This document shows, piece after piece, positions 8,748-20,589 of a stretch of DNA of 64,000 nt. The notes under the pieces were generated by a model. The model was not told the origin of the DNA and did not search any database. It saw only the letters and a program-made list of their open reading frames with translations. This DNA is from an uncultured Jannaschia sp. (GTDB lineage Bacteria; Pseudomonadota; Alphaproteobacteria; Rhodobacterales; Rhodobacteraceae). The stretch spans positions 62,001-126,000 of the forward strand of contig NZ_CANLTR010000002.1 in assembly GCF_947494055.1 (NCBI RefSeq), given 5' to 3'. The stretch's first letter is position 1. The number at the start of each line of letters is the position of its first letter. The translations under genes and the position numbers were made by a program.

Positions 8748-11039
8748 TCAGGCTTCGATCCGCACCGGCGCGCCCTTATAGGCCGGCGTCTGTGACTTGG
8801 TCTCGTGGTAGGCGAGCGGCACGAGCGGGTTCAGCTCCGGATAGTAACCCGCCACGCATCCGTCGGGCAGATCGTAGGGCGTGACCGTCAGCCCCCTGAC
8901 GCGCCGATCTATGTCGTCGTCGTAGGTCGAGACGAGCGTCACAATCTGCCCCTTGGAGAGACCGAGCCGGGCCATCTCCTCCCGGTTGACCAGAACGATG
9001 TCGCGCGAGCCTTCGAGGCCCCGCAACCGGTCGGAGAAGCCGTAGATCGTCGTGTTGAATTGGTCGTTCGACCGCAGCGTGACGAGCGTCATCACGTCGC
9101 CGCCCCCCATATCACCCAGGGCCGAAATCACCGTCGGCGCGGTGAATCCCGCTTTCCCGCTCTCCGTCTGCCACGTCCGGTCGCGTGCGGAATTACCGCG
9201 ATAGAAGCCGCCCGGCTCGAACATGCGGGCGTTAAAGTCGCGGAAATCGTCCGGATAGCTCTCCTCGATCAAGTCGCGGATGCGGGCGTAATCACCGGTC
9301 CAGCCGGCCCAATCGACCTTCGGGTTGGGCTCCAGCGTCGCAGCGGCCAAGCCCGCCACGATGTCAATCTCGGATTTCAGATCGCCCTCGGGCGCGCGGG
9401 CCTTGCCGATCGATCCGTAGATGTGGCTGAGCGAGCATTCGATGGTGACGGCCTGCGGCCCCGTCGCCTGCAAATCTTCCTCGAGACGCCCGAGGCAGGG
9501 AAGCAGGTAGGTCTCCTTTCCCGGGCAGAGGTGTGTGCGGTTCAGCTTCGTGGCGATGCAGACCGACAGGTCGAGATCGGGCCAGGCCGCCTCCATCCGT
9601 TCCCGGTCCGGGAGTGCGCGCACGAGGTTGCCGCCGAGCAGGATCATCGCCTTCACCCGACCGTCGAGCATCCCCTCGCAGGCATGCACGGCGTTCAGTC
9701 CTTCGTCGCGCGGGGCGGTGAAACCGAACATCTTCTCCATCTTGTCGAGGGGCACGAGCTTGGGCTTCTCGGCGATGCCCACGGTCCGCTGCCCCTGCAC
9801 GTTCGAATGCCCGCGCACCGGGGAGATCCCCGTGCCCGGCCGCCCGATATTGCCGCGCAGCATCAGGAAGTTCACCAGCATCCCGAGGTTCTGCCAGCCG
9901 TGGACATGCTGGGTCAGGCCCATGCCGTAGATGCCGATCACCTTGCGCGCGTTCAGGTAGACGTCCGCCGCGGTCCGCAGCATCTCTTGCGTCAGGCCCG
10001 AGGCCCGCTCGATCTCGGACCATTGCATCGCCCGGACGGCTGCGACCATCTCGTCGAAGCCGGTCGTGTGGGTGCTAATGAAGTCGTGGTCGAGCACCTC
10101 GTGCGGCGCCGCATCCTCGGCCTCGAGGACGACGCGGATCATTCCGGCCAGCGCCGCGATGTCGCCGCCCGGGCGGACCTGGAAGTAATGCGTGGAGATC
10201 TTGGTTGGCTTGCCCACCGTCATCTGTAGCGGGTTCTGCGGGTCGACGAACTCGATCAGCCCCTTCTCGCGCACCGGGTTGAAGGTCACGATCTTGCAGC
10301 CCCGGTCGACCGCCGCCTTGAGCGGGTGCAGGAAGCGCGGCGAGTTCGAGCCGGTGTTCTGTCCGAAGAAGAAGATCGCGTCGCATTCGTCGAAGTCTTC
10401 GAGCACGCAGGTTCCGACCGGCGAACCGATCAGCTCGTCGAGGCCCACGCTCGTCGTCTCGTGACACATGTTCGAGCTCTGCGGCAGGTTGTTGTGACCG
10501 TAGAGCCGCGCGAAGAGCTGGTAGAGATAGGACGCCTCGAGCGAGGCATGGCCGGACGAGTAGAAGACCGTCGATTTCGGGTCGAGCCGCTTCAGCGCCG
10601 CGCCGATCGCGGCGAAGGCTTCCTCCCATTCGACGCGCACGTAGCGATCCTGCGTGGCATCGTAGCGCATCGGGTGGGTCAGACGCCCCTCGCGCTCGAG
10701 CTCGTAATCCGGACGGTCCCGCAGCTCGGACAACGTGTGCGCCGCGAAGAAATCGGGGCCGGCCCGATGCGAGGTCAATTCATGCAGCGTCGCCTTGGCA
10801 CCGTTCTCGCAGAACTCGAAGGCATGCGGATTGGCCGGCTTCGCCCACGCGCAGGAGGTGCACATCACGCCTTCCGGCTTGTTCTGACGCGCCAGCGTGC
10901 GGGCCGCGTCCCCGCTGTCCCATTCCTTGCCGAAGATCCGCGTGATGCCCTCGAGCGAGCCCCATCCACCGGCGGCGTTCTCGTATTCCGGCGTGTTCTC
11001 GTCGTGCTCCGTCGGATCGTGTCTGTCGGTATCGGCCAT
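8748..11039 (-). CDS. FdhF/YdeP-family molybdopterin oxidoreductase (formate dehydrogenase-like)
   Basis: 763-residue soluble molybdenum enzyme close in length to E. coli YdeP. The N-terminus holds three Cys (C60, C63, C77: CTSC...FCENG) instead of the four-Cys 4Fe-4S motif of classical FdhF. The likely Mo ligand is C192 in SSNMCHETT, encoded by an ordinary Cys codon. Molybdopterin-domain blocks follow (FFFGQNTGSNSPR, GIYGMGLTQHVHGWQN, RGHSNVQG), and the C-terminal bis-MGD binding domain ends in PAYKGAPVRIEA. ATG 11039 was chosen because GGGGA precedes it; the frame is open further upstream but crosses the fdhD promoter. No electron-transfer subunit is adjacent. fdhD is divergent, fitting a need for sulfurated cofactor. 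True substrate (formate or other) is unproven. Confidence 0.88.
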   Translation of the reverse strand: MADTDRHDPTEHDENTPEYENAAGGWGSLEGITRIFGKEWDSGDAARTLARQNKPEGVMCTSCAWAKPANPHAFEFCENGAKATLHELTSHRAGPDFFAAHTLSELRDRPDYELEREGRLTHPMRYDATQDRYVRVEWEEAFAAIGAALKRLDPKSTVFYSSGHASLEASYLYQLFARLYGHNNLPQSSNMCHETTSVGLDELIGSPVGTCVLEDFDECDAIFFFGQNTGSNSPRFLHPLKAAVDRGCKIVTFNPVREKGLIEFVDPQNPLQMTVGKPTKISTHYFQVRPGGDIAALAGMIRVVLEAEDAAPHEVLDHDFISTHTTGFDEMVAAVRAMQWSEIERASGLTQEMLRTAADVYLNARKVIGIYGMGLTQHVHGWQNLGMLVNFLMLRGNIGRPGTGISPVRGHSNVQGQRTVGIAEKPKLVPLDKMEKMFGFTAPRDEGLNAVHACEGMLDGRVKAMILLGGNLVRALPDRERMEAAWPDLDLSVCIATKLNRTHLCPGKETYLLPCLGRLEEDLQATGPQAVTIECSLSHIYGSIGKARAPEGDLKSEIDIVAGLAAATLEPNPKVDWAGWTGDYARIRDLIEESYPDDFRDFNARMFEPGGFYRGNSARDRTWQTESGKAGFTAPTVISALGDMGGGDVMTLVTLRSNDQFNTTIYGFSDRLRGLEGSRDIVLVNREEMARLGLSKGQIVTLVSTYDDDIDRRVRGLTVTPYDLPDGCVAGYYPELNPLVPLAYHETKSQTPAYKGAPVRIEA

Positions 11040-11159
11040 TGCGCTGTCCCCTCGTTCAAGATCCTCGTCAATGTCGGACGGAGCTGGACGTCCGGCTCGC
11101 GTGACGTAGTTTCGACGGAATACCAAGCCAGAACTTTCTGCAAGCCGCGGGGGATCGCC

Positions 11160-12008
11160 GTGAAAGACCAGAGCGTGACAGCCGGGCTCGACGAGCGCGT
11201 CACGGACCACGGCGCCGACCTGACGCGCCGCGTTCGGTTCACCCGGATCTCGATGGAGGACGATCCGCGCGATCAGGTTCGCGACGTCGCCGTGGAGGTT
11301 CCCGTATCGATCGAAGTGAACGGTATCGGCATCGCAGTGATGATGGCGACGCCGGACGCGCTCGACGAATTCGCCGTGGGCTTCGCGCGCGCAGAGGGCC
11401 TGATCGACCGGGCGGACCAGGTGGCGGGTATCGACCGGCACCGGCATTCGCTTGGCTGGATCGTGCGGATGCGTGTCGATGCGACCGCCACGGCCCGCGT
11501 CCTCGCGCGTGCCCGAACGCGGGTCACGGAGACGGCCTGCGGCCTATGCGGTTTGGAGAACCTCGAAGCGCTCGCCGCTCCCTTGCCGCGGATCTCCCGC
11601 CCGATGCGCATCGCGCCCTCTGCCATCGGAGCGGCTCTCGACCACATCCGCACTCTGCAGGATCTCGCGCGCCGCACGTCGGCCACCCATGCGGCCGCGC
11701 TCTGCGACCCATCGGGCGAGATCGTCCTGATGCGCGAGGATGTCGGCCGCCACAACGCGCTCGACAAGGCGATCGGCGCCGGCATGCTTTCCGGGTTCGC
11801 CTTTCCGGACCTGTTCGCGCTCGTCACGTCTCGGCTGTCATTCGAGCTGGTCGAGAAGGCCGCGCGCGCCGATCTGGGCGCGCTCGTCGCGATGTCGGCG
11901 CCGACCTCGCTGGCGCTCGACCGCGCCGCCGAAGCCGGGCTGCCGGTGATCGCCTCGGCGCGTCCGGACGGCGCATTGGCGTCGCTCATCGGGCCGCTCG
12001 CAGACTGA
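11160..12008 (+). CDS. fdhD: Formate dehydrogenase maturation sulfurtransferase FdhD
   Basis: 282-residue cytoplasmic protein. FdhD relays sulfur from a cysteine desulfurase to the molybdenum cofactor of formate-dehydrogenase-type enzymes. The functional CxxC is present (ETACGLCG, C127 and C130), as are the conserved MATPDALDEFAVGF and REDVGRHNALDKAIG blocks. The start is a GTG at 11160 preceded by GGGGGA; this gives the usual length, and no closer ATG fits. It is divergent from the FdhF/YdeP-like gene across 120 bases, so the two probably share a control region. It is the obvious maturation partner of that enzyme. Confidence 0.92.
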   Translation: MKDQSVTAGLDERVTDHGADLTRRVRFTRISMEDDPRDQVRDVAVEVPVSIEVNGIGIAVMMATPDALDEFAVGFARAEGLIDRADQVAGIDRHRHSLGWIVRMRVDATATARVLARARTRVTETACGLCGLENLEALAAPLPRISRPMRIAPSAIGAALDHIRTLQDLARRTSATHAAALCDPSGEIVLMREDVGRHNALDKAIGAGMLSGFAFPDLFALVTSRLSFELVEKAARADLGALVAMSAPTSLALDRAAEAGLPVIASARPDGALASLIGPLAD

Positions 12009-12159
12009 AGGGTGCTTGAGTCAGTACCGGGCTGAGCGGTGCAGGTTGACTGGCGCATCAGGGTCTCGACGGTGGGTCTTGCTCAATGGGGGTCAGCCCG
12101 GGTGCTGTTGTCGTCCCGGATCGCTCGTCGGCGGTGACGTCCAGTTCATCGCCAGATCG

Positions 12160-12530
12160 GATTGGATCGCCAGAACGATGCGCAGCCTCAGGGCTTCGTC
12201 GCAGGCCAACTACTTGACGACGCCATGAAACACGACGACGAGCCGGGCGCCTCAACCTGCGCCTCTGTCGTCGTCGGTGCGGTCAACCCGCTTGGCTATT
12301 ACGACTGGACAAGCCAGTCCTGCCGATCTCGACAACAGGATCGTCGCGGCCCAAGCTACTCGCGCCGGCGTGGTCCTGCCCGGCACAATCTACAACTTCG
12401 ATCTGGTCTGCATGCCTCTGTCGAACGAGAACGGTCGCAATGGCCCCGCAGGCGTCAGGGCCGCATCCGCCGCAAGATGGAGGCGCGCCTCCAAGCCGCT
12501 GCGCTGGACGTGTCCCCGTTCGTTCAGGGC
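12160..12530 (+). pseudogene. Remnant of an NAD-dependent epimerase/dehydratase (NmrA-like) gene
   Basis: Three short blocks of an SDR-type epimerase can be read in order but in different frames. The first is DDAMKHDD near 12217 with VVVGAVNPLGYYDW at about 12267-12310; intact homologues read GDAM..DDV and VHAVNPPGYRNW. The second, one frame over, is LDNRIVAAQATRAG plus VVLPGTIYNF (about 12330-12400). The third, in the first frame again, is GRIRRKMEARLQAAALDV (about 12460-12515). The Rossmann N-terminus and the C-terminal half are absent. I infer a decayed gene with at least two frameshifts. Base 12009 to the glpK stop otherwise holds nothing recognisable. Assignment rests on remembered family motifs, not on alignment. 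Confidence 0.6.
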
Positions 12531-12655
12531 GCTAGCGACTCAATCGGCTCAGGAGCACGACCGAGCCGGTTCGCGCAAGGTAAGGCGCCGGCGGGCCGGC
12601 GCTTGGAGTGCATCGTCACAGGACGCGTAGCAACGACAATGCTCGCGCACGAAGA

Positions 12656-14146
12656 TTACTCTCCAGTGCCAATGACCGCTCGAATTGCGGCGTTCCACGC
12701 GGCCAGCTTCCGGTCGCGGGTCTCGGGCGGCATCTGCGGCGTGAATTGCCGGTCCAGGGACCAGGACCCGGCGAAAGTGTCGAGCTCCGGGTAGACGTCC
12801 GCGCCACGCCCGGCGAGCCAGCCCGCACCGAGCGCGGTCGTCTCGAGGATGGCGGGCCGGTCGACGCGGGCGTCGAGGATGTCGGCGAGGAATTGCAGCG
12901 CCCAGTCCGATGCACTTAGGCCGCCGTCGACGCGCAGCGCGGTGTCCGCCTCCGGTGTCCAGTCGGCACGCATCGCCTCGAGCAGATCGCGTGTCTGGTA
13001 GCCGACGCTCTCCAGCGCGGCACGGGCGAACTCGGCCGGGCCGGTGGCGCGGGTCAGCCCGAAGATCGCGCCGCGGCAATCCGGGCGCCAGTACGGCGCG
13101 CCGAGGCCGGTGAACGCGGGAACCAGGACGACGTCCTGCGACGGGTCGGCACGTGCGGCGAGGTCCTGTGTCTCTTCCGCCGCGCGGATCAGCCCGAGCC
13201 CGTCGCGCAGCCATTGCACGACCGCGCCGGCCACGAAGATCGACCCTTCGAGCGCGTAGGTCGGCTGGCCGTCGAACTGGTAGGCGATCGTGGTGAGCAG
13301 CCGGTTCTGCGACCGGACCGGCTCCGTCCCGGTGTTGAGGAGCGCGAAGCAACCCGTGCCGTAGGTCGACTTGACCATGCCGGGGCGGAAGCAGGCCTGC
13401 CCGATCGTCGCGGCCTGCTGGTCGCCGGCGACGCCGATGATCGGGATCTCGCGGCCGAAGAGGTCGGGGCGGGTCGTGCCGAACTGCGCGTCGGTGTCGC
13501 GAACCTCGGGCAGGAGCGAGGTCGGGACGCCCAGCATCTCGCACATCTCCGCCGACCAGCGGCCTGCACGGATGTCGTAAAGGAGGGTGCGGCTCGCATT
13601 GGTCGCGTCCGTCGCGTGGACGGCGCCGCCGGTGAGGTTCCAGATCAGCCAGGAATCCACCGTGCCGAAGGCCAGTTCGCCTGCCTCGGCCCGCCCACGG
13701 GCGCCGTCGACATTGTCCAGAAGCCAGCGGATCTTGGTGCCGCAGAAATAGGGGTCGATCAGCAAGCCGGTGATGTCGGTGACGGCCTCTTCGTGACCCG
13801 CTTCGCGTAACTCGGCGCAGAGCCCGGCGGTCCGACGGTCCTGCCAGACGATGGCGTTGTGGATCGGGCGGCCCGTCCTGCGGTCCCAGATCAGCGTCGT
13901 CTCGCGCTGATTGGTGATGCCGATGGCGGCGATGTCGGCCGGCCGGATGTTCGCCCGCTCGATCGCCGCGCGACAGGTGGCGGCGGTGGTGGACCAGAGG
14001 TCGGCGGGGTCGTGCTCGACCCAGCCGCTCCGCGGGAAATGCTGGGGGAACTCCTCCTGCGCCAGTGCGGCGATCTTCATCTCGCCGTCGAAGACGATGG
14101 CCCGCGAGGAGGTGGTGCCCTGGTCGATGGCCAGAACGTGCGTCAT
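12656..14146 (-). CDS. glpK: Glycerol kinase
   Basis: 496-residue FGGY-family kinase phosphorylating glycerol to sn-glycerol 3-phosphate with ATP. The N-terminal signature [12 protein letters not shown] and the glycerol-contact block [16 protein letters not shown] are intact. The FGGY motifs [22 protein letters not shown] and [10 protein letters not shown] are also present. Length is that of E. coli GlpK. It is the last gene of the glycerol operon, after glpV, separated by a strong hairpin. Its product feeds GlpD encoded at the operon's head, so uptake, phosphorylation and oxidation are all encoded here. Confidence 0.96.
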   Translation of the reverse strand: MTHVLAIDQGTTSSRAIVFDGEMKIAALAQEEFPQHFPRSGWVEHDPADLWSTTAATCRAAIERANIRPADIAAIGITNQRETTLIWDRRTGRPIHNAIVWQDRRTAGLCAELREAGHEEAVTDITGLLIDPYFCGTKIRWLLDNVDGARGRAEAGELAFGTVDSWLIWNLTGGAVHATDATNASRTLLYDIRAGRWSAEMCEMLGVPTSLLPEVRDTDAQFGTTRPDLFGREIPIIGVAGDQQAATIGQACFRPGMVKSTYGTGCFALLNTGTEPVRSQNRLLTTIAYQFDGQPTYALEGSIFVAGAVVQWLRDGLGLIRAAEETQDLAARADPSQDVVLVPAFTGLGAPYWRPDCRGAIFGLTRATGPAEFARAALESVGYQTRDLLEAMRADWTPEADTALRVDGGLSASDWALQFLADILDARVDRPAILETTALGAGWLAGRGADVYPELDTFAGSWSLDRQFTPQMPPETRDRKLAAWNAAIRAVIGTGE

Positions 14147-14179
14147 GGGATCGGCCCCGTACGTGGAAAGGTCTCGGAT

Positions 14180-14203
14180 GGCCGGGGCCCGAAGGCCCCG
14201 GCC
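14180..14203 (-). promoter_or_regulatory. GC-rich hairpin between glpV and glpK
   Basis: GGCCGGGGCC (14180-14189) and its exact reverse complement GGCCCCGGCC (14194-14203) enclose the tetraloop CGAA. It begins seven bases after the glpV stop and lies upstream of glpK. No T-tract follows. It probably protects the binding-protein mRNA or attenuates glpK. Confidence 0.7.
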
Positions 14204-14210
14204 GGTGGCG

Positions 14211-15926
14211 TCACTGCCAGGACTGGATCAGCTCGTCGTAGGAGACGGTCTGCGGTTCCTCGTCCTCGTTCTCGAGGGCCGGCTTCGGCGCGCCGGCTTC
14301 GTCGAGCCAGACCTGCGGGTCCTGCTCCTCGTTGAGGACCGGACCCAGGTCGCCCTGCACGCCGGCCCGCTCGAGGCGGGACATCACGTCCTCCATGTCG
14401 GCGCAGAGCTGGTCGAGCGCCTCCTGCGAGGTCTTGGCGCCGGACATCGCGTCACCGATGTTCTGCCACCAGAGCTGCGCGAGCTTCGGGTAGTCAGGCA
14501 CGTTCGTCCCCGTCGGCGACCACTGCGTCCGCGCCGGCGAGCGGTAGAACTCGACCAGGCCGCCGAGGTTCGGCGCCCGCTCGGTGAAGTGATCCGAGTC
14601 GATCGTGCTCTCGCGGATGAAGGTAAGACCCACGTCCGACTTCTTCACGTCCACCGTCTTGGAGGTCACGAACTGCGCGTAGAGCCAGGCGGCCTTGGCG
14701 CGGTCGTCGGGCGTGGAGTCGAGGATCGTCCAGGAGCCGACGTCCTGGTAGCCGACCTTCATTCCCTCCTCCCAGTAGACGCCGTGCGGCGAGGGGGCGA
14801 GGCGCCACTTGGGCGTGCCGTCCTCGTTCATGACCGCCTCGCTGTCGACGAGCGGCGCCACGAAGGTGGTGTACATGAACATCTGCTGCGCGATGTCGCC
14901 CTGCCCCGGCACCGGGCCGGCTTCGGAGAAGGTCATGCCCGCGGCCTGCGGCGGCGAATAGTTCTGCAGCCACTCGATCGCCTTGTTGACGGCGTAGACC
15001 GCCGCCGGCGAGTTCGTCGCCCCGCCGCGTGCCATGCAGGCACCCACCGGTTGCGAGTTCTCGTTGACGCGGATGCCCCATTCGTCGACCGGCAGGCCGT
15101 TCGGCTCGCCCTTGTCGCCCATGCCGGCCATCGACATCCAGGCGTCGGTGTAGCGCCAGCCGAGCGACGGGTCCTTCTTGCCGTAATCCATGTTGCCCCA
15201 GACCGAAGTCGGCTCGCCCTCGATGTAGGACATGTCGCGGCCCGTGAAGAACTCGGCGATATCCTCGTAGGCGGCCCAGTTCACCGGCACGCCGAGCTCG
15301 TAGCCGTATTCATCCTGGAAGTCGGACTTGGTCTGCTCGTCGTTGAACCAGTCGTAGCGGAACCAGTACAGGTTCGCGAATTGCTGGTCGGGCAGCTGGT
15401 AGAGGTTTCCGTCCGGGCCGGTCGTGAACTGCGTGCCGATGAAATCGTCGAGGTCGAGGGTCGGCGAGGTGACGTCGGCGCCCTCGCCCGCCATCCACTC
15501 GGTCAGGTTGCGCGCCTGACCGTAGCGCCAATGGGTGCCGATCAGGTCGCTGTCGTTGACGAAGGCGTCGTAGACGTTCTGGCCCGACTGCATCTGCACC
15601 TGCAGGCGCTCGACGACGTCGCCCTCGCCGATCAGGTCGTGGGTGACGTTGATCCCGGTGATAGCCGAGAAGGCCGGGGCCAGCACCTGCGCCTCGTATT
15701 CGTGCGTGGTGATCGTCTCGGAGACGACGTTGATGTCCATCCCCTGGAAGTCCGCGGCGGCGTCGATGAACCATTGCATCTCGGCTTCCTGCTCCTCGCG
15801 GGTCAGGGTCGAGACGTCGCCGATCTCGGCGTCGAGGAATTGCTGCGCGGCCTCCATGTCGGCGAAGGCCGGCGGCGCGACGAGCGCGAGCGCCACGGCG
15901 GCGGTGGAAGTGAGTAATCGGTTCAT
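14211..15926 (-). CDS. glpV: Glycerol ABC transporter periplasmic binding protein GlpV
   Basis: 571-residue SBP family 1 protein with a signal peptide ([22 protein letters not shown], cut near residue 22). It is unusually long for sugar-binding proteins, as known for GlpV. Trp/Tyr-rich blocks such as [10 protein letters not shown] and [12 protein letters not shown] are typical of this clade. It would capture glycerol in the periplasm for GlpPQ. The gene order glpD-S-T-P-Q-U-V-K matches the Rhizobium leguminosarum glpSTPQUV system, which is the main evidence for glycerol specificity. The start has GGGAGGAC upstream. A stem-loop after its stop may raise its expression relative to glpK. Confidence 0.93.
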   Translation of the reverse strand: MNRLLTSTAAVALALVAPPAFADMEAAQQFLDAEIGDVSTLTREEQEAEMQWFIDAAADFQGMDINVVSETITTHEYEAQVLAPAFSAITGINVTHDLIGEGDVVERLQVQMQSGQNVYDAFVNDSDLIGTHWRYGQARNLTEWMAGEGADVTSPTLDLDDFIGTQFTTGPDGNLYQLPDQQFANLYWFRYDWFNDEQTKSDFQDEYGYELGVPVNWAAYEDIAEFFTGRDMSYIEGEPTSVWGNMDYGKKDPSLGWRYTDAWMSMAGMGDKGEPNGLPVDEWGIRVNENSQPVGACMARGGATNSPAAVYAVNKAIEWLQNYSPPQAAGMTFSEAGPVPGQGDIAQQMFMYTTFVAPLVDSEAVMNEDGTPKWRLAPSPHGVYWEEGMKVGYQDVGSWTILDSTPDDRAKAAWLYAQFVTSKTVDVKKSDVGLTFIRESTIDSDHFTERAPNLGGLVEFYRSPARTQWSPTGTNVPDYPKLAQLWWQNIGDAMSGAKTSQEALDQLCADMEDVMSRLERAGVQGDLGPVLNEEQDPQVWLDEAGAPKPALENEDEEPQTVSYDELIQSWQ

Positions 15927-15984
15927 GGTGTCCTCCCTTTGGAACCTTTGGTTGTGCTGCGGCTCTCCTCGTCCGCAGGTCGGG

Positions 15985-16260
15985 CTACACCCAGCGGAAC
16001 ACCGCCGCGGCGTAGACGAGGCAGACGGCCATCGCCCAGGGCTGAGGCCCGAGTTCGAGGCCGAGCCAGAACAGGTTGATGAAAGCCGATCCGAGAAGCG
16101 TGATGAAGAGCCGGTCGCCCCGCGTCGTCTCGATCCGAAGCACGCCCTGCCGGGGCGTCTCGGGTCGCCGGATCGCGAGGATCGTGAAGACCACCAGGAG
16201 CGCCGCGATCGTGACGAAGAAGGCCGCCGTGGGCCAGGTCCAGGCCATCCAATTAAGCAT
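15985..16260 (-). CDS. glpU: Small membrane protein of glycerol transporter, DUF2160 (GlpU)
   Basis: 91-residue protein with three hydrophobic segments (about residues 8-28, 50-68 and 72-90) and no soluble domain. It matches DUF2160 proteins that always sit between the permease and binding-protein genes of GlpSTPQUV systems. Its function is unknown but it is part of the transporter operon. The ATG at 16260 overlaps the end of the inserted small gene by eight bases rather than following glpQ directly, as it normally would. Confidence 0.9.
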   Translation of the reverse strand: MLNWMAWTWPTAAFFVTIAALLVVFTILAIRRPETPRQGVLRIETTRGDRLFITLLGSAFINLFWLGLELGPQPWAMAVCLVYAAAVFRWV

Positions 16261-16627
16261 GGCGCGGCTCGTACTCTACTTCATCGCTGTCCTCATCCTG
16301 AGTGGAGCGATGAAGTGGTTTGTTGCTTTCCAATGCCCATAAGTGGCCGGTTTTATTCTTACCTCGAGCTCCAACCTCGATGAGCAGGCGCTTAGTATCT
16401 TCATCGTTCGCCCCGATGACATGCTTTAAGGTCTCGAAGGTCCTCCATTCAGCTCGGCGCCCCGATTGCGTAGGAGGCATGTTTTTAGGCGTCAACATCC
16501 TTCGTAACATCTCTTTCTGGCGATCCTCCAAGCGCTTTTTAGGCCTGTCGGTGTTCCACCATTGATATCCGAGTTGGAGTCCTGCGACGATAAGACCGCC
16601 AAACATCGCAGCAAAGAATTCGCTCAT
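16253..16627 (-). CDS. Hypothetical membrane-anchored protein inserted in the glycerol transporter operon
   Basis: 124-residue protein, not recognised as any named family. It starts with one predicted transmembrane helix (about residues 4-23, AAMFGGLIVAGLQLGY) and then a charged, probably cytoplasmic region. Around residues 58-95 there is a conserved-looking block (EWRTFETLKHVIGANDEDTK, then LLIEVGARG and WALESNKPL). The tail is acidic. Base composition is clearly lower in G+C (near 50% by eye) than the flanking glp genes, suggesting foreign origin. Yet the ATG shares a base with the glpQ stop and the stop lies inside the first codons of glpU, so it is translationally woven into the operon. 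No glycerol role can be claimed. Confidence 0.75.
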   Translation of the reverse strand: MSEFFAAMFGGLIVAGLQLGYQWWNTDRPKKRLEDRQKEMLRRMLTPKNMPPTQSGRRAEWRTFETLKHVIGANDEDTKRLLIEVGARGKNKTGHLWALESNKPLHRSTQDEDSDEVEYEPRHA

Positions 16628-17520
16628 CACACCCTCCCCAGGGCGAAGCCCTTGGCGATGTAGTTGCGGACGAACCAAATCACGAGCGCGCCCGGAATGA
16701 TGGTGAGCACGCCCGCCGCGGCCAGGACGCCCCAATCCACCCCCGCCGCGCCCACGGTGCGGGTCATCGTGGCGGCGATCGGCTTGGCGTTCACGCTCGT
16801 CAGCGTCCGCGACAGCAGCAGCTCCACCCAAGAGAACATGAAGCAGAAGAACGCGGCGACGCCGATGCCAGACGCGATGAGCGGCATGAAGATCCGCACG
16901 AAGAAGCGCGGGAAGGAATAGCCGTCGATATAGGCCGTCTCGTCGATTTCCCGCGGCACGCCCCGCATGAAACCTTCGAGAATCCAGACCGCCAGCGGCA
17001 CGTTGAAGAGGCAATGCGCCAGCGCCACGGCGATATGCGTGTCGAAGAGCCCGACCGCCGAATAGAGCTGGAAGAACGGCAGCGCGAACACGGCCGGCGG
17101 CGCCATGCGGTTCGTCAGAAGCCAGAAGAACAGGTGCTTGTCGCCGATGAACGAATACCGCGAGAAGGCGTAGGCCGCGGGCAGCGCGACGGCGAGGCTG
17201 ATCGCCGTGTTCATCACCACGTAGATGAGCGAGTTGACGTAGCCCATGTACCAGGACGCGTCGCTCAGGATCGTCTCGTAATTCGCGAAGGTCAGGTTCC
17301 GCGGCCAGAGCGAGAAGGTCGAGAGGATCTCGGTGTTGGTCTTCAGGCTCATGTTCAGCAGCCAGTAGATCGGCAGCATCAGGAACAGGAGGTAAAGCCC
17401 CATCACCACGGCCGACCCGTTCGGCCGGAAGCGCCGGCGCGTGCGGCTCCCGGTGCGGTCCGCGGTGACGCGGCCGGGGATCGAGGCGGCGCCGGGGGCG
17501 GAGGCGGTCGTATCGGTCAT
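16627..17520 (-). CDS. glpQ: Glycerol ABC transporter permease GlpQ
   Basis: 297-residue inner-membrane permease (MalG-like, BPD_transp_1). A Thr/Ala-rich cytoplasmic tail precedes the first helix at about residues 36-56, and five more helices follow. The EAA coupling motif can be read in VPREIDETAYIDGYSFPRFF. ATG 17520 overlaps the glpP stop (ATGA). It pairs with GlpP to form the channel served by GlpS and GlpT. Name follows the glpSTPQUV order; it is unrelated to the phosphodiesterase also called GlpQ. Confidence 0.92.
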   Translation of the reverse strand: MTDTTASAPGAASIPGRVTADRTGSRTRRRFRPNGSAVVMGLYLLFLMLPIYWLLNMSLKTNTEILSTFSLWPRNLTFANYETILSDASWYMGYVNSLIYVVMNTAISLAVALPAAYAFSRYSFIGDKHLFFWLLTNRMAPPAVFALPFFQLYSAVGLFDTHIAVALAHCLFNVPLAVWILEGFMRGVPREIDETAYIDGYSFPRFFVRIFMPLIASGIGVAAFFCFMFSWVELLLSRTLTSVNAKPIAATMTRTVGAAGVDWGVLAAAGVLTIIPGALVIWFVRNYIAKGFALGRV

Positions 17521-18388
17521 CGGACGCCGTCCCTTTTGTCGAGGTTGGTCATCACGGTGTAGAACACCCACGAAACGAGCAGGATCACGAGGAAATACAT
17601 CAGCGAGAAGGCTGCCGCGGGACCGAGGTCGAACTGGCCGAGGGCCATCTTCACGAGGTCAATCGACAGGAACGTCGTCGCGTTTCCCGGCCCCCCGCCG
17701 GTAACCACGAACGGCTCGGTATAGATCATGAAGCTGTCCATGAACCGCAGCAGGATGGCGATCATCAGCACGCCCGACATCTTCGGCAGCTCGATGTAGC
17801 GGAACACCTTCCACCGCGACGCCTGGTCGATCTTGGCGGCCTGGTAATAGGCGTCGGGGATTGAGCGGAGCCCGGCATAGGCCAGAAGCGCCACAAGCGA
17901 CGTCCAGTGCCAGACATCCATCACGATCACGGTCGCCCAGGCCGCGATGAAGCCCTGCGTGTAGTTGTAGTCGATGCCGATCGCGTCGAGCGTGTAGCCC
18001 AGCAGGCCGATATCGACCCGCCCGAAGATCTGCCAGATCGTGCCGACCACGTTCCACGGAATGAGAAGCGGCAGCGACATCAGCACCAGGCAGAACGACG
18101 CCCAGACCCCGCTCTTGGGCATGTTGAGCGCGACGAAGATGCCGAGTGGCACCTCGATCGCGAGGATGATCGCCGAAAAGACGAGTTGCCGGACGAGCGC
18201 GTTCCACATCCGGTCGGAGGCGAGCATGTCGCGGAACCAGTCGAGTCCGGCCCAGAAGAAGACGTTGTTGCCGAACGTGTCCTGCACCGAATAGTTCACG
18301 ACGGTCATCAGCGGGATGACGGCCGAGAAGGCCACCAGTACCAGCACCGGCAGGACGAGGAACCAGGCCTTCTGGTTGACGGTCTTCA

Positions 18389-18389
<1 letters not shown>
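17517..18389 (-). CDS. glpP: Glycerol ABC transporter permease GlpP
   Basis: 290-residue MalF-like permease with six helices; the first is at about residues 9-29 and the last near 258-282. The EAA loop is visible at AYYQAAKIDQASRWKVFRYI, and the FVVTGGGPGNATTFLSID segment is typical of the family. ATG 18389 shares one base with the glpT stop; a GTG immediately before it is an alternative. It overlaps glpQ by four bases. Heterodimerises with GlpQ in the inner membrane. Confidence 0.92.
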
Positions 18390-19483
<1,094 letters not shown>

Positions 19484-19484
19484 G

Positions 19485-20573
<1,089 letters not shown>

Positions 20574-20589
20574 CTCGGTCCTCCTCCCG

